A DNA stretch of 64,000 nucleotides from an uncultured Oxalobacter sp. (GCA_905202055.1 CAJKQK010000003.1:1-64000), one strand, 5' to 3'. Counted from the first letter of the stretch, positions 8,755-20,111 are shown. Program-made: numbers and translations. The notes: generated by a model from the sequence alone, not told the origin.

Positions 8755-9591
8755 TATTCATTATATAAGAATGATGTTATTCAAACCAGCAACACAATTG
8801 TCCGTTTGTGTCTCAGTGTTTCCGGCTGATGCGGGCAATATCTCCGGGAAAATTCTCCGGAGTAAGCGGTCACCTTTCACTCTTGCACCTGTCTGCCATA
8901 ACGGCAGATTTACTCTGTTTCCCTTTTTCTGCCTTTGTTTTGGATCTGTTTTTTGTCGGGTATCGATGGATATGAAAAAATCCGTCGGGCCGGGCCCAAA
9001 ACGCACCTGTTGATTGTGAACGTATATTTGTCATCAGCCTCACATCGAGGCTATATCTGAAAGCACGTGTCGGATCATCAAGGAACACCAGTGTTACAGC
9101 TGCAAACGGCGAGATATTTTTTTCAGGAAAGTCTGAAGTGTCAGAGGGCAGGAATAAAAACGTATGCGATCCGACTTGCGTCGGGTCTATACTCACATTC
9201 CTGGCAAATCATCGTACTAAATCAGTTCAGGCGCAATGGCGTTATTGATGAAGATGATTTGCTGGCACAGCCTTGCTATGACAAGGAATAAAAGACGCAA
9301 GGCAAAAATCATAAAAAATGAGAAGGCTGTTGTCTTGTCTCTGAACTGGAATGACAAGGAGTGATCAGGAAAATCAAAAACGTCATTGAAAGAACTTCTT
9401 GCCAGTTTATAAACATGATTTTTTTGCGCCCGTATTTCGAACGGGACGAACGCCTTCCAAACAACACAGGGATTATATTTTTAATCAATAGTGTGCAATA
9501 AATTTTGAAGCCTAAAATTAGTACATAAATCAGAATGGAAAATTTTCGGTAAACTGTCTGTACAATTCGCCCTTTCTTTTAAGGAACCATA
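8755..9591. other. gene-free stretch before the dsbC-like gene
   Basis: About 840 bp with no convincing gene. Open frames at 8870-9196 (minus) and 9067-9291 (plus) are short, overlap each other and show no family features or ribosome sites. Near the right end a TACAAT at 9561-9566 is a possible -10 for the following gene. The rest may be decayed sequence; no repeat or RNA is recognised. Confidence 0.45.
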
Positions 9592-10326
9592 ATGAAATAT
9601 TTCCTTTCGACCTTTCTGAGACGTTTTTCACTCGCTGCCCTGTTGCTGGCGGGATGTCTTGCTCACGCGGCGGCGACTTCACCTGAAGCCCGTATCCAGC
9701 AACGCCTGCAAAACTATCTTGGTGTCGACGTTCCGAAAAGCGCCATTGTCAAAACACCTTATATGGGTTTGTATGAAGTCAGGCTCGGGAACAATCTCGT
9801 TTATACGGACAAGCAGGCTCAATATCTGTTTCTTGGCGAAATCATGAATCTGGAAACGAGGGAAAATTACACCGAGGAAAAACTTAAAAAGATGGTTACC
9901 CGGTTTGCCGATCTGCCAAAAGATCTGGCCATCAAGATCGTGAAGGGAAACGGGAAACGCGAAATCGCCGTTTTTTCCGATCCGAATTGCGCTTATTGCA
10001 AACGGTTTGAAGGCAACCTGAAAGAAATCGACAATGTGACGGTTTATCTTTATCCGTACAATATTCTGTCGGCCAATTCGGTTGAGATTTCGAAAAATGC
10101 CTGGTGTTCGGCCAACCCTGCAAAAGCATGGGAAGACTGGATGCTGAATGGAAATGTACCGGAAAAGGCAAAACCCGATTGCAACTTCCCTAATGAAAAA
10201 ATCCGCGAATTGGGACAAAAACTCAAAGTCAGTGGCACGCCGACTATTTTCTTTACCGACAATACTCGCGTAGCGGGCGCTATCGATGCTGAATCACTGG
10301 AGAAAAAGTTGAAATCGCTGAAATAA
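9592..10326 (+). CDS. DsbC/DsbG-like periplasmic disulfide isomerase
   Basis: DsbC-type proteins shuffle wrong disulfides in secreted proteins and are kept reduced by DsbD. The 244 residues show an N-terminal export signal, a DsbC-like dimerisation region (about 30-115) and a thioredoxin-fold domain with active site FSDPNCAYCKRFE and the cis-proline motif SGTPTIFF. The active site CAYC differs from the usual CGYC of DsbC. The signal end reads LLLAGCLAHAA. LAGC (C22) fits a lipobox, while AHA-A fits ordinary signal peptidase, so a lipoprotein is possible. AAGGA lies 6 nt upstream of the ATG. The gene is monocistronic, ended by the shared terminator downstream. Confidence 0.9.
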   Translation: MKYFLSTFLRRFSLAALLLAGCLAHAAATSPEARIQQRLQNYLGVDVPKSAIVKTPYMGLYEVRLGNNLVYTDKQAQYLFLGEIMNLETRENYTEEKLKKMVTRFADLPKDLAIKIVKGNGKREIAVFSDPNCAYCKRFEGNLKEIDNVTVYLYPYNILSANSVEISKNAWCSANPAKAWEDWMLNGNVPEKAKPDCNFPNEKIRELGQKLKVSGTPTIFFTDNTRVAGAIDAESLEKKLKSLK

Positions 10327-10341
10327 CCGGTTCCGGATAAT

Positions 10342-10380
10342 AAATAAATCCTGTCCATCGCTGATGGACGGGATTTATTT
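10342..10380. terminator. bidirectional terminator between converging genes
   Basis: A 17-bp stem with one T-G wobble (10342-10358 with 10364-10380) and 5-nt loop serves the dsbC-like gene and the converging DMT transporter. The transporter's stop codon (10375-10377) lies inside the right arm, so the hairpin overlaps coding sequence. Confidence 0.8.
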
Positions 10381-11295
10381 TTGTGTGAGTTTATGGACAA
10401 GCGCCTTGATGGAGGCCAGAGACATGTTGAACGACTTGCCCAGAATAATGACGATCACGGCCAGTATGATCATGAATATGCCGACGGCCATATTGACGGT
10501 CAGCGGTTCGTGAAACACGACAATCCCCACAAAAACAGCCGTTAAGGGTTCGAGCGCTCCGAGAATAGCGGTAACGGTCGAGCCGACATTGTGAACCGCC
10601 CACACCATTGCAACGCACGATACGACGGTCGGAACCAGCGCCAGCATGAGGATATCGAACCACGACGCGACACCGGAGATCATTTCCAGATTCGCACCGA
10701 ATTTCAGTTTGATGAAGAAAATTCCGCTTCCAACCAGGAGCGCATAAAAGGTCAGTTTGTCCCCATCCATTGTATTGACACGCGTTTTGTTGACGCCGAC
10801 GATATAAAGCGCATAAGCCAGTGCCGACAGGAAAACGATAAATATGCCGAACATGCTTAACGGCATTCCCTGGTTTCCTTTATAGAGCAGCCCAATACCG
10901 ACGAATGCCAGCATGATGGAGGTGATTGTCGCCCAGGTAATTTTCTCCCTGAAAAAAATCGCCATGATCAGCGTCACCAGAATCGGATAGAAAAACAGGA
11001 TGGTCGAGGCAATGCCCGATTCCATGTAGAGATAGCTCATGAAAAGAAACAGCGACGACAGCGCGAAAAGGCTTCCCAGTCCCATCAGCGGCAGGATATC
11101 GGCACGCTCGAGCCTGAACGATTTGCCGGTCAGTTTCAGGACGGCTCCCAGAAACAGGGTCGCAAAGAAATAACGATAGAACAGGATACTATCGTAATGC
11201 ATTCCACGGGACATCAGGGGCAGAGTAAACAGGGGAACCAGCCCGTAGGTCGCGGAAGAAATACAGCCATAAAGATAGCCTTTGATTTTATTCAT
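10375..11295 (-). CDS. EamA/DMT-superfamily transporter
   Basis: The 306 residues form about ten hydrophobic segments in two EamA repeats. These are residues 1-140 and 150-290, with the typical ends YMESGIASTILFFYPILVTLIMAIFFRE and ALEPLTAVFVGIVVFHEPLT. Members export or import amino acids, nucleobases and other small metabolites across the inner membrane. The substrate cannot be told from sequence, and the neighbours (dsbC-like, metH) give no clear hint. It is transcribed alone, convergent with the dsbC-like gene. Confidence 0.85.
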   Translation of the reverse strand: MNKIKGYLYGCISSATYGLVPLFTLPLMSRGMHYDSILFYRYFFATLFLGAVLKLTGKSFRLERADILPLMGLGSLFALSSLFLFMSYLYMESGIASTILFFYPILVTLIMAIFFREKITWATITSIMLAFVGIGLLYKGNQGMPLSMFGIFIVFLSALAYALYIVGVNKTRVNTMDGDKLTFYALLVGSGIFFIKLKFGANLEMISGVASWFDILMLALVPTVVSCVAMVWAVHNVGSTVTAILGALEPLTAVFVGIVVFHEPLTVNMAVGIFMIILAVIVIILGKSFNMSLASIKALVHKLTQK

Positions 11296-11595
11296 GTTAT
11301 TTGTGACTGTATTGCGAGAAAAGACTGTAAAAAAGTCTCATCATACCGAGTTCCCGCATGGAAACATCTATTTTTTCATTCTTCCTTGTTCAATCTTTAT
11401 ATCGTTTATCAAATATAAAAGTAAGTCCGTTTTACCATTTTATATATGACAAATCAGACGATATTGGGTTTGGACAATCGATATTAACCCTGCCATTCGT
11501 CTGGTCTGGTTGATTACAGTATAATTTTTACCTTGTTGCTCCGTTTTTGGCACAATCGGATTCCGGAAATAATTAAACAGTTTTCTTCAATAAAA
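11296..11595. other. 300-bp divergent region upstream of metH
   Basis: AT-rich region between the divergent transporter and metH. TATAAT at 11520-11525 is a likely -10 for metH, but no good -35 is found. I see no recognisable SAM, SAH or cobalamin riboswitch fold here by eye. Confidence 0.45.
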
Positions 11596-14500
11596 ATGAC
11601 CTCGACAGATAAAACCTCTACTGAAGCCTGTCTTCGCGAAATTATGTCCAAACGCATTCTTGTTCTGGACGGTGCAATGGGTACGATGATCCAGCGTTAC
11701 GGACTGACCGAAGAGGATTATCGGGGTGGCCCCGGTGGCCGGTTTGCGAATTTTGTGCCTCCGGCTTCCGAAAGCAAACGGGAACTGTTCGTCAAGGGCA
11801 ACAACGAATTGTTGTCGCTGACCCAGCCGCACATCATTTCAGCCATTCATGAAGAATACCTGAAAGCGGGTGCCGACGTGATCGAAACGAATACGTTTGG
11901 CGCAACATCGATTGCCCAGGGCGATTATCACATGGCACATCTCGTTTACGAGATGAATGTGCAATCGGCGAAAATCGCCCGTGAAATTTGCGACATGTAT
12001 TCCACACCTGATCGTCCACGTTTCGTGGCGGGTTCTATCGGGCCGACCCCAAGAACCGCGTCGATCTCTCCCGATGTCAGCGATCCGGGCGCGCGTAATG
12101 TCACGTTCGACCAACTGGTCGAGGCATACATGGAACAAATCAGGGGACTTGTCGAAGGCGGTGCCGACCTGCTGCTGGTCGAAACGGTTTTCGATACCCT
12201 GAACTGCAAGGCCGCTCTTTTCGCCATCGATTCGTTTTTCGAAGAATCCGGCAAGAAATTGCCGATCATGATTTCCGGTACGGTGACGGACGCTTCCGGC
12301 CGTATCCTGTCGGGACAGACAGTGACGGCTTTCTGGTATTCCATCCGCCATGCCCGTCCTTTGACGGTCGGGCTGAACTGCGCACTGGGTGCCGTACTGA
12401 TGAGGCCTTATGTTGAAGAACTGTCCCGCATTGCCGATACGCATATCTGCATTTATCCCAATGCCGGCTTGCCCAATCCAATGAGCGAAACGGGCTTTGA
12501 CGAATTGCCTGAAGACACGTCGGCCTTTTTGAAGGAATTTGCCGAAAGCGGCTTTATCAACGTTGTGGGCGGATGTTGCGGTACGACGCCCGACCATATT
12601 CGCGCTATTGCAAAAGCGGTCGCGCCTTTGCCTCCGAGAAAAGTCCCGACTATTCCGCCTGCCATGCGCCTGTCCGGGCTGGAACCTTTCACGATTGACG
12701 ACAATTCCCTGTTCGTCAATGTCGGGGAACGGACCAACGTAACCGGTTCGAAAGCTTTCGCCCGGATGATCCTGAACGAGGAATACGACAACGCGCTTGC
12801 GGTCGCACGACAACAGGTCGAAAACGGTGCCCAGATCATCGACATCAATATGGATGAGGCCATGCTGGATTCGGTCAGTGCGATGAAACGTTTTCTGAAT
12901 CTGATAGCATCGGAGCCGGAAATCTCGCGTGTGCCGGTTATGCTGGACTCGTCCAAATGGGAAGTCATTGAGACTGGCTTGAAATGCCTGCAAGGCAAAT
13001 CGATCGTCAATTCCATATCTCTGAAAAATGGTGAAGAAGAATTCATTCATCATGCCAAACTGTGCCGTCGTTATGGTGCAGCCATTATCGTGATGGCATT
13101 CGATGAAAAGGGACAGGCCGACACGTACCAGCGCAAAATCGATATCTGCAAACGGGCATATGACTTGCTGGTCAACCAGATCGGGTTCCCGTCTGAAGAC
13201 ATCATTTTCGATCCGAATATCTTTGCGATCGCGACCGGTATCGAAGAGCATAACAATTATGCGGTCGATTTTATCGAGGCGACCCGCTGGATCAGGAACA
13301 ACCTGCCGAATGCAAGAATCAGCGGTGGCGTCTCCAACGTCAGTTTCAGTTTGCGCGGCAATAATCCTGCCCGTGAAGCCATCCATACCGTTTTCCTGTA
13401 TCACGCCATTTCAGCCGGGATGACGATGGGTATCGTCAACGCGGGCATGATGGGCGTTTACGACGAGATTCCGGAAGCCTTGCGTGAACGGGTTGAAGAC
13501 GCCGTCCTGAATCGCCGTGAAGATGCGACGGAACGTCTGATCGACGTGGCTGGAGAATTCCAGTCCGGAGCCAAAAAAGAAGGTGAAAATCTTCAGTGGA
13601 GAGAAGAATCCGTCAACAAACGCCTGTCTTATGCTTTCGTGCATGGCGTAACGGACTTCATCATTGAAGACACGGAAGAAGCCCTGCAGGATACACTGAA
13701 GAACGGTGGCAAACCGATTGAAGTTATCGAAGGACCGTTGATGGACGGGATGAATGCTGTCGGCGATCTTTTCGGGCAGGGCAAAATGTTCCTGCCTCAG
13801 GTCGTCAAGTCCGCACGCGTCATGAAACAGGCCGTCGCGCATCTGGTACCTTATATCGAGGAAGAAAAGCGTCAGAGTGGCAGCAGCCAGTCGAACGGAA
13901 AGATCGTTATTGCTACGGTCAAGGGTGACGTTCACGATATCGGCAAAAACATTGTTGCCGTCGTTTTGCAGTGCAACAACTTTGAAGTCATCAATCTGGG
14001 CGTCATGGTTCCATGTGAGGAAATCCTTGCAAAGGCCAAGGAGGTCAACGCCGATGCCATTGGCCTGTCCGGCCTGATCACGCCGTCGCTGGAAGAAATG
14101 ATGTACGTTGCCGGTGAAATGCAGCGGGATGAATATTTCCGTTCCCGCAATATTCCGCTCTTTATCGGTGGCGCGACGACCAGCAAGACCCATACTGCTG
14201 TCAAGATCGCACCGAATTACGAAGGCCCGGTTGTCCATGTCACCGATGCTTCCAGAACCGTCACGGTCATCCAGGCACTGCTTTCAGACAGTATCCGTGA
14301 GAAATATCTCAAGGTTCTGTCGGACGATTACGAGCATATCCGGGAATTGCATGCCCAGAAAAAACCCCAGAAACTGCTGTCTATCGGGGATGCACGAAAG
14401 AACAAGGCCCAGTTATCGTTTGAAGGAAAAGACGCACCGAAGCGGCCGACTTATCTCGGACAGCGTTTCCTGAGAAATATCGATTTGGCCACGCTGGTCG

Positions 14501-15357
14501 ATTACATCGACTGGTCGCCGTTTTTCAGGGTATGGGATTTGTCCGGCTCCTATCCGACCATCCTGAACGATGCCGTCCATGGCGAAATGGCCAGAAAAGT
14601 TTTCGCCGATGGCCAGAAAATGCTGGAAAGGCTCATCAAGGGTAAATGGCTGACGGCAAATGCCACGCTGGCGCTGATGCCGGCCAACACCGTCAACGAT
14701 GACGATATTGAAATCTATACCGATGAATCACGTTCCAAGGTCGCCTTCACTTATTATGGTGTCCGTCAACAAAACGAAAAACCGGTTGTCGATGGCGTTG
14801 CACGCCCGAACCAGTGCATGTCCGATTTCATTGCGCCGAAATCCTCCGGAATAAAGGACTATATCGGTATGTTCGGCGTCACGGCAGGTTTGGGAATCGA
14901 AAAGCATCTTGAGCAATTCGAAACTGAACTGGACGATTATGACGCTATCATGCTGAAGGCGCTTGCCGACCGCCTCGTCGAGGCTTTGGCCGAGTACCTG
15001 CACGAACTGGTGAGGAAGGACCTCTGGGGCTATTCGTCCGACGAAGCATTCACGAATGAACAGCTCGTCAAGGAACATTACAGGGGCATCAGGCCTGCGC
15101 CGGGTTATCCGTCCTGCCCTGAACATACGGTGAAAGATGATCTCTTCCGGATATTGAGATGCGAGGAAATCGGCATGAAGCTGACGGAGTCATACGCCAT
15201 GTTGCCGACAGCATCCATTACCGGATTTTATTTCGCCCATCCTGATGCCCATTACTTCACGATCGGGAAAATCGGAAAAGACCAGATGAGCGACATGGCG
15301 AAAAGAAGGAATGTGCCGGAAGAACAGCTTGCAAAATGGCTGGCTCCGATTCTCTGA
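11596..15357 (+). CDS. metH: cobalamin-dependent methionine synthase
   Basis: MetH moves a methyl group from 5-methyltetrahydrofolate to homocysteine through cobalamin. All four modules are present. The homocysteine domain opens with [13 protein letters not shown] and has zinc cysteines in GLNCALGA and [11 protein letters not shown]. The pterin domain follows ([16 protein letters not shown]). The cobalamin domain has the cap region and the lower-ligand motif DVHDIGKN. The C-terminal activation domain ends with [12 protein letters not shown] and [15 protein letters not shown]. From the ATG chosen the protein has 1253 residues, near the usual ~1230. The frame is open upstream to a TTG at 11533, and no start has a good ribosome site. 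The M61 peptidase follows after 30 bp. Confidence 0.96.
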   Translation: MTSTDKTSTEACLREIMSKRILVLDGAMGTMIQRYGLTEEDYRGGPGGRFANFVPPASESKRELFVKGNNELLSLTQPHIISAIHEEYLKAGADVIETNTFGATSIAQGDYHMAHLVYEMNVQSAKIAREICDMYSTPDRPRFVAGSIGPTPRTASISPDVSDPGARNVTFDQLVEAYMEQIRGLVEGGADLLLVETVFDTLNCKAALFAIDSFFEESGKKLPIMISGTVTDASGRILSGQTVTAFWYSIRHARPLTVGLNCALGAVLMRPYVEELSRIADTHICIYPNAGLPNPMSETGFDELPEDTSAFLKEFAESGFINVVGGCCGTTPDHIRAIAKAVAPLPPRKVPTIPPAMRLSGLEPFTIDDNSLFVNVGERTNVTGSKAFARMILNEEYDNALAVARQQVENGAQIIDINMDEAMLDSVSAMKRFLNLIASEPEISRVPVMLDSSKWEVIETGLKCLQGKSIVNSISLKNGEEEFIHHAKLCRRYGAAIIVMAFDEKGQADTYQRKIDICKRAYDLLVNQIGFPSEDIIFDPNIFAIATGIEEHNNYAVDFIEATRWIRNNLPNARISGGVSNVSFSLRGNNPAREAIHTVFLYHAISAGMTMGIVNAGMMGVYDEIPEALRERVEDAVLNRREDATERLIDVAGEFQSGAKKEGENLQWREESVNKRLSYAFVHGVTDFIIEDTEEALQDTLKNGGKPIEVIEGPLMDGMNAVGDLFGQGKMFLPQVVKSARVMKQAVAHLVPYIEEEKRQSGSSQSNGKIVIATVKGDVHDIGKNIVAVVLQCNNFEVINLGVMVPCEEILAKAKEVNADAIGLSGLITPSLEEMMYVAGEMQRDEYFRSRNIPLFIGGATTSKTHTAVKIAPNYEGPVVHVTDASRTVTVIQALLSDSIREKYLKVLSDDYEHIRELHAQKKPQKLLSIGDARKNKAQLSFEGKDAPKRPTYLGQRFLRNIDLATLVDYIDWSPFFRVWDLSGSYPTILNDAVHGEMARKVFADGQKMLERLIKGKWLTANATLALMPANTVNDDDIEIYTDESRSKVAFTYYGVRQQNEKPVVDGVARPNQCMSDFIAPKSSGIKDYIGMFGVTAGLGIEKHLEQFETELDDYDAIMLKALADRLVEALAEYLHELVRKDLWGYSSDEAFTNEQLVKEHYRGIRPAPGYPSCPEHTVKDDLFRILRCEEIGMKLTESYAMLPTASITGFYFAHPDAHYFTIGKIGKDQMSDMAKRRNVPEEQLAKWLAPIL

Positions 15358-15387
15358 ATGGACTGACTGATTATCGACGGAATTGCC

Positions 15388-17211
15388 ATGACACAAGCTA
15401 TCCAATATTGTATTGAACCCTTCGATCTGAACGGTCATTTGTTCAGGGTATCGATGACGGTAAGCGATCCAGACAAAAACGGACAACTGTTCAGGTTGCC
15501 GGCATGGATTCCGGGTAGCTATATGATCCGTGAATTTGCCAAAAATATCGTCCAGATCCGTGCCACTTGCCAGAACAGAACCATTCGGCTGCACAAAATC
15601 GATAAGCATACATGGCAGGCTGAACCCTCTGATGGGCCGGTTACGTTAAGTTACGAAGTGTATGCATGGGATCTGTCTGTCCGATCCGCACATGTGGATC
15701 AAACCCATGCTTTTTTCAACGGTTCGAGTGTTTTCCTGGAGGCAGTTGGACTGGAAAACCGGCCACACATCGTCGACATCAAAAAACCGGATTCACCTGA
15801 TACCCTGACTTGGCGGGTCATAACGGCACTTCCGGAACACAAGGCTTCCCGTTACGGTTTCGGAACGTACATGGCGAAGGATTACGATGAACTGATCGAT
15901 TCGCCTGTCGAAATGGGTAACTTCATGCTGGGCCAGTTCGAGGCTTGCGGCGTGCCCCATGAAATCGCGATTACCGGGAAAGTCCCCAATCTGGATCTGA
16001 AACGCATTGAAGACGATCTCAGGAAAATCTGCGAAACCGAAATCGCATTTTTTGAACCGGAAACCCGAAAGGCACCTGTTTCACGATACGTATTTTTTGT
16101 CATGGTCGTCAAGAACGGTTATGGCGGACTCGAGCACCGCGCCTCAACCGCCCTGCTCTGTTCAAGGTCGTCGCTGCCAGCGAAAAACAGGGCGGAAAAT
16201 CCTGCTCAGAAAATCGACGAGGACTATCTGCAATTTCTCGGGCTGTGCAGTCACGAGTATTTCCATACATGGAATGTCAAAAGGATCAAACCGGCCGTAT
16301 TCGCCCCTTATGATTTGCAGCAGGAAACCTATACACGTCTTTTGTGGATGTTCGAAGGTTTCACGAGCTATTACGACGACTTGACGATTGTCCGGAGCAG
16401 CATAACAGATGTAAGCACTTACTTGCATCAAATCGCCCAGACTATCAATAATGTGTTACGTGGACACGGCCGATTCAAACAGAGCCTTGCCGAAGCGAGT
16501 TTCGACGCATGGATCAAATATTACCGTCAGGATGAAAATACACCCAATGCGCTGGTCAGCTATTACACCAAGGGTTCGCTGGTTGCGCTTGCGCTCGATT
16601 TGACGATCCGGCTCGGTACCGGCAATAGCAAATCGCTTGATGATGTCATGCGGGCATTGTGGCACCGGTATGGCCGCGATTTTTACGATGGCAAAAACAG
16701 CGGCATCACCGATACGGAAGCGGAAGCGATTATTGAGGAAATCAGCGGACTGGATTTGCAGGAATTCTTCAGGAAATACATTTACGGAACAACCGAACTT
16801 TCTTTGGCAGACCTGTTTTTCTCTTTCGGCGTTTCCATGAACGACGCGAATATCGATGTTAAACCAGGGCTCGACATTCGTGTCAAGCGTTCAGGAAGCG
16901 ATTGTCTCGTGACTCACGTATTTGAAGGCGGAGCTGCCCACCGCGCCGGAATTTCAGCTGGCGACGTCTTGCTGGCCATCGATGGCCTGAGGGTCTCTTC
17001 GGAAAACCCTGCGGTGAATCTGGAAAAACAGCTTTCCCGTTACTCGGTCGGCGAAAAAGTAGAGGCTTACGTTTTCCGCCGGGATGAATTGATGAAGTTC
17101 GACGTCATTCTTGCCGACGAGCATATCCCGAAATTCATCCTGACCTTGTCGAAAGACGAAACGCCTGCCATGAAGGAAGCCCGGCAACTCTGGCTACACA
17201 AAGCCGAATAA
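15388..17211 (+). CDS. M61-family metallopeptidase with PDZ domain
   Basis: This 607-residue protein matches glycyl-aminopeptidase-like M61 enzymes. An N-terminal beta domain (about 1-170) precedes the zinc peptidase domain with HEYFH (about 288-292) and the downstream glutamate in MFEGFTSYYDD. A PDZ-like domain lies near residues 490-575 (GLDIRVKRSG, then GGAAHRAGISAGDVLLAIDGL). No signal peptide is seen, so it is probably cytoplasmic. M61 enzymes release N-terminal glycine or alanine from peptides; the physiological role is unclear. It lies 30 bp after metH on the same strand and may be co-transcribed, but no functional link is known. Confidence 0.9.
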   Translation: MTQAIQYCIEPFDLNGHLFRVSMTVSDPDKNGQLFRLPAWIPGSYMIREFAKNIVQIRATCQNRTIRLHKIDKHTWQAEPSDGPVTLSYEVYAWDLSVRSAHVDQTHAFFNGSSVFLEAVGLENRPHIVDIKKPDSPDTLTWRVITALPEHKASRYGFGTYMAKDYDELIDSPVEMGNFMLGQFEACGVPHEIAITGKVPNLDLKRIEDDLRKICETEIAFFEPETRKAPVSRYVFFVMVVKNGYGGLEHRASTALLCSRSSLPAKNRAENPAQKIDEDYLQFLGLCSHEYFHTWNVKRIKPAVFAPYDLQQETYTRLLWMFEGFTSYYDDLTIVRSSITDVSTYLHQIAQTINNVLRGHGRFKQSLAEASFDAWIKYYRQDENTPNALVSYYTKGSLVALALDLTIRLGTGNSKSLDDVMRALWHRYGRDFYDGKNSGITDTEAEAIIEEISGLDLQEFFRKYIYGTTELSLADLFFSFGVSMNDANIDVKPGLDIRVKRSGSDCLVTHVFEGGAAHRAGISAGDVLLAIDGLRVSSENPAVNLEKQLSRYSVGEKVEAYVFRRDELMKFDVILADEHIPKFILTLSKDETPAMKEARQLWLHKAE

Positions 17212-17251
17212 ACGTGATTTCCAATGCCCTGTTCGACTGATGGCAACTTCA

Positions 17252-18052
17252 TCAGGCGAACAGTTTCGCCAATTCTTCCCCCGGTTCTTTGGCACGCATA
17301 AACGCTTCGCCGATCAGGAACGCATTGACACCTGCCTGACGCATTTTCTGAACGTCTTGTCGTTGCAAAATGCCTGATTCCGTCACAACCAGTTTGTCTT
17401 CAGGCAAGCCGGGCAACAGATCGATTGTATTTTGAATGGTCGTTTTGAACGTACGAAGATCCCGGTTATTGATTCCCAAAAGGCTTGTTTTCAATGCAAG
17501 CGCCCTTTCCAGTTCTTCGGCATTGTGAACCTCGACCAGAACGTTCATTCCCAATTCGAACGCACAGGCTTCGAGTTCAGCCATCTGGCTATCGGACAAA
17601 GCGGCAACGATCAGAAGAATACAATCGGCCCCCCATGCTCCGGCTTCATAAACCTGATAGGGATCGATCATGAAATCTTTGCGTAAGACAGGCAGGGAAC
17701 AGGCCGCTTTCGCCTGAAGCAGATAATCGGGAGAACCCTGGAAAAATTCCTTGTCAGTGAGTACTGACAAACATGCTGCGCCATGTTTTTCATAGCTTTT
17801 TGCAATTTCATCAGGATAAAAGGCTTCGCGAATTACCCCTTTTGATGGCGACGCTTTCTTCACTTCGGCAATCACTCCGGCACGGCCTGCTGCAATTTTC
17901 CGTCGAAGCGCCTCTTCGAAATTCCGGCGTATCCCTTTCAAGTCAATACCGTTTTCGACTCTGTTTCGCAAAGCGGAAAACGGTTCCCTGCTTTTGGCGG
18001 ATTCGATTTCATTTTCTTTGACGGAAAGGATTTTCTTCAGAATGTCAGACAT
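17252..18052 (-). CDS. trpC: indole-3-glycerol phosphate synthase
   Basis: TrpC closes the indole ring of tryptophan from CdRP. From the ATG at 18052 (MSDILKKIL, the usual N-terminus) it has 266 residues, the normal monofunctional size. The frame runs further upstream but would overlap trpD. Key motifs are [29 protein letters not shown] (with NVLVEVHN), [11 protein letters not shown] and VTESGI. Phosphoribosylanthranilate isomerase (trpF) is not fused. It ends the trpG-trpD-trpC operon, 10 nt after the trpD stop. An imperfect hairpin spans its stop codon (17229-17263). Confidence 0.96.
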   Translation of the reverse strand: MSDILKKILSVKENEIESAKSREPFSALRNRVENGIDLKGIRRNFEEALRRKIAAGRAGVIAEVKKASPSKGVIREAFYPDEIAKSYEKHGAACLSVLTDKEFFQGSPDYLLQAKAACSLPVLRKDFMIDPYQVYEAGAWGADCILLIVAALSDSQMAELEACAFELGMNVLVEVHNAEELERALALKTSLLGINNRDLRTFKTTIQNTIDLLPGLPEDKLVVTESGILQRQDVQKMRQAGVNAFLIGEAFMRAKEPGEELAKLFA

Positions 18053-18062
18053 ATGCCGCCCG

Positions 18063-19103
18063 TTATTTGTTGTTGATCGATTGGGTAAACCCGACAAACT
18101 GGTCAAGTTTCGTTCTCGCTGCGCCTGATTTGATGGCAGCCTGCGCCTGTGCAAGGCCATCGGCAATCGAAGTCGCTTTTCCGGCGGCATACAGGGCCGC
18201 TCCTGCATTCAGGGCAATGATATCCGTTGCGGGAGTCACTTTGTTGTTCAGTGCATCCAGAACGATTTTTTTCGATTCCTGTGCATTTTCAACCTGAAAA
18301 TTGCGGCTGGCGTACATCCTCAGCCCGAAATCTTCCGGATGAATGTCATACTCGCGAACCTTTCCGTCAGAAAGCTCGCCAACCAGCGTACTGGCTCCAA
18401 GCGAGACCTCATCCAGATTGTCCCTTCCCCAGACGACAAGCGCCCTTTTGACGCCCATTTTCTGAAGGACACGCACCTGAATGCCGACGAGATCGGGATG
18501 GAAGACGCCCATCATCATATTGTCTGCATAAGCCGGGTTGGTCAAAGGGCCCAGGATATTGAAAATAGTCCTGACACCCAGTTCCTCACGCACGGCCCTG
18601 GCATGTTTCATCGCCGAATGGTGATTCGGGGCATACATGAAGCCGATACCGACATTGTCGATGGACCGGGCGATCTGTTCCGGAGACAGGTTGATATTGA
18701 CGTTTAACGCTTCCAGCAAATCGGCGCTTCCGGACGAGGAAGAAACACTCCGGCTCCCGTGTTTTGCGACCCTCGCGCCACAGGCCGCGGCGACAAACAT
18801 GGATGCGGTCGAAATATTGAAAGTATGCGCCCCATCGCCGCCGGTTCCGACAATATCAAGAAGGTTAGCCGTGTCATTGACTTTGACCTTGAGTGAAAAC
18901 TCGCGCATCACTTCGGCTGCTGCAGCGATTTCCCCGACGGTTTCTTTCTTTACCCGGAAACCGATAGTTAACGCCGCAATCATGACCGGTGTCATTTCAC
19001 CGCTCATGATGCTTCGGAACAGGGACAACATTTCATCGTGAAAAATTTCACGGTGTTCAATGCATCGTAAAAGCGCTTCCTGAGGTTTGATACTGGTTGT
19101 CAT
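18063..19103 (-). CDS. trpD: anthranilate phosphoribosyltransferase
   Basis: TrpD joins anthranilate to PRPP in the second step of tryptophan synthesis. The 346 residues are the usual length. The glycine-rich PRPP loop reads [17 protein letters not shown], followed by [20 protein letters not shown], where most homologues have KHGNRSVSSKSG or similar, and [10 protein letters not shown]. The N for S and K for S changes are at variable but usually conserved positions and probably tolerated. It starts 2 nt after the trpG stop and ends 10 nt before trpC, so one transcript is likely. Confidence 0.96.
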   Translation of the reverse strand: MTTSIKPQEALLRCIEHREIFHDEMLSLFRSIMSGEMTPVMIAALTIGFRVKKETVGEIAAAAEVMREFSLKVKVNDTANLLDIVGTGGDGAHTFNISTASMFVAAACGARVAKHGSRSVSSSSGSADLLEALNVNINLSPEQIARSIDNVGIGFMYAPNHHSAMKHARAVREELGVRTIFNILGPLTNPAYADNMMMGVFHPDLVGIQVRVLQKMGVKRALVVWGRDNLDEVSLGASTLVGELSDGKVREYDIHPEDFGLRMYASRNFQVENAQESKKIVLDALNNKVTPATDIIALNAGAALYAAGKATSIADGLAQAQAAIKSGAARTKLDQFVGFTQSINNK

Positions 19104-19105
19104 GA

Positions 19106-19669
19106 TTATTCCGCTATAAAGTTTTTAAGCAGGGCATGGCCCTCTTCGGACAAAATGGATTCAGGATGGAATTGCACCCCTTCAATGGCATATTGTTTGT
19201 GGCGCACGCCCATGATTTCGCCATCTTCCGTCCATGCAGTGATTTCGAGGCAATCCGGAAGGCTTTCCCTCTCGATTGCCAGAGAATGGTATCGGGTTAT
19301 CGTTACCGGATTCGGCAATCCACGGAAAACACCTTCATTCTTGTGGAATACCGGAGAGGTTTTTCCATGCATGACCTGTCTGGCACGGATGATTTTTCCG
19401 CCGAATGCCGCACCGATGGACTGATGGCCCAGGCATACTCCGAAAAGAGGGATTTTTCCGGCAAAATGTGTCAGGACTTCAAGAGAAATGCCCGCTTCGT
19501 AAGGAGTTTTCGGTCCCGGAGATATGCAGATATGATCAGGCCTCAGTTTCTCGATCTGATCGAGCGTAATTTCGTCGTTCCGGAACGTCCGGACATCGAC
19601 ACCCAATTCCCCGAAGTATTGAACGAGGTTATATGTAAACGAATCGTAATTATCAATCATCACTAACAT
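19106..19669 (-). CDS. trpG: anthranilate synthase glutamine amidotransferase subunit
   Basis: TrpG hydrolyses glutamine to give ammonia to TrpE. The ATG at 19669 ([23 protein letters not shown]) has a good AGGGTGA site and gives 187 residues; further upstream codons in frame are unlikely to be translated. The class I amidotransferase triad is present: C in [11 protein letters not shown], and H and E in GVQFHPES. It may also serve PabB in folate synthesis, as in bacteria with one amphibolic subunit. trpE, which precedes trpG in many beta-proteobacteria, is not next to it; the upstream neighbour is yacG. Confidence 0.94.
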   Translation of the reverse strand: MLVMIDNYDSFTYNLVQYFGELGVDVRTFRNDEITLDQIEKLRPDHICISPGPKTPYEAGISLEVLTHFAGKIPLFGVCLGHQSIGAAFGGKIIRARQVMHGKTSPVFHKNEGVFRGLPNPVTITRYHSLAIERESLPDCLEITAWTEDGEIMGVRHKQYAIEGVQFHPESILSEEGHALLKNFIAE

Positions 19670-19930
19670 GATCGTCACCCTGCAGGTATTTAAAAAGAGA
19701 AATGGTTCGTGCAAGACATGATGGCCATACAGCCAGACCGTCAACAACAAGAGAAGTGTGCGCGCACGAAAGGCGCAAAGGGATATCAGGCGACAGGCTT
19801 ACGCCAGCGCAAGGTGAGGAAGATAACTGCTGATTGGATTTTTTTGCACATGGTGCAGATTATTACTTAACTTGTTTAACTTATCAAGTGAACATGCTTA
19901 TTTAAAAACAATAACGGATATCGGTCAAGC

Positions 19931-20110
19931 CTAAACAGGCTCTTCCTTGTCGTTATCATCTTCATCGGCAGATGGAACCTTGTATTGTTCATCCGCCCAT
20001 GCACCCAGATCGATTTCTTTGCAACGTTCGGAACAGAAAGGACGATAGGCATTCGCCTCTTTCCATTCAACATCTTTACCGCAAACGGGACATTTAACAA
20101 TAGTAACCAT
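19931..20110 (-). CDS. yacG: DNA gyrase inhibitor / zinc protein YacG
   Basis: A short frame of 59 residues begins with the ATG at 20110 and stops with TAG at 19931-19933. It has the YacG zinc knuckle: CPVCG (residues 7-11) and FCSERC (about 26-31) with the typical [14 protein letters not shown] after it and an acidic tail. YacG binds GyrB and restrains DNA gyrase. It starts 1 nt after the zapD stop, a conserved coaE-zapD-yacG arrangement, so coupling is likely. It is easily overlooked because of its size. Confidence 0.95.
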   Translation of the reverse strand: MVTIVKCPVCGKDVEWKEANAYRPFCSERCKEIDLGAWADEQYKVPSADEDDNDKEEPV

Positions 20111-20111
20111 A

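Noticed and set aside
11839..13404. Minus-strand open frame of 521 codons within metH
   Set aside because: Opposite strand of a highly conserved metH region; no protein features.
19866..19892. trp-operator-like repeat upstream of trpG
   Set aside because: Only 5-bp arms match with a 10-bp gap, and no TrpR is known in this group; too weak to report.
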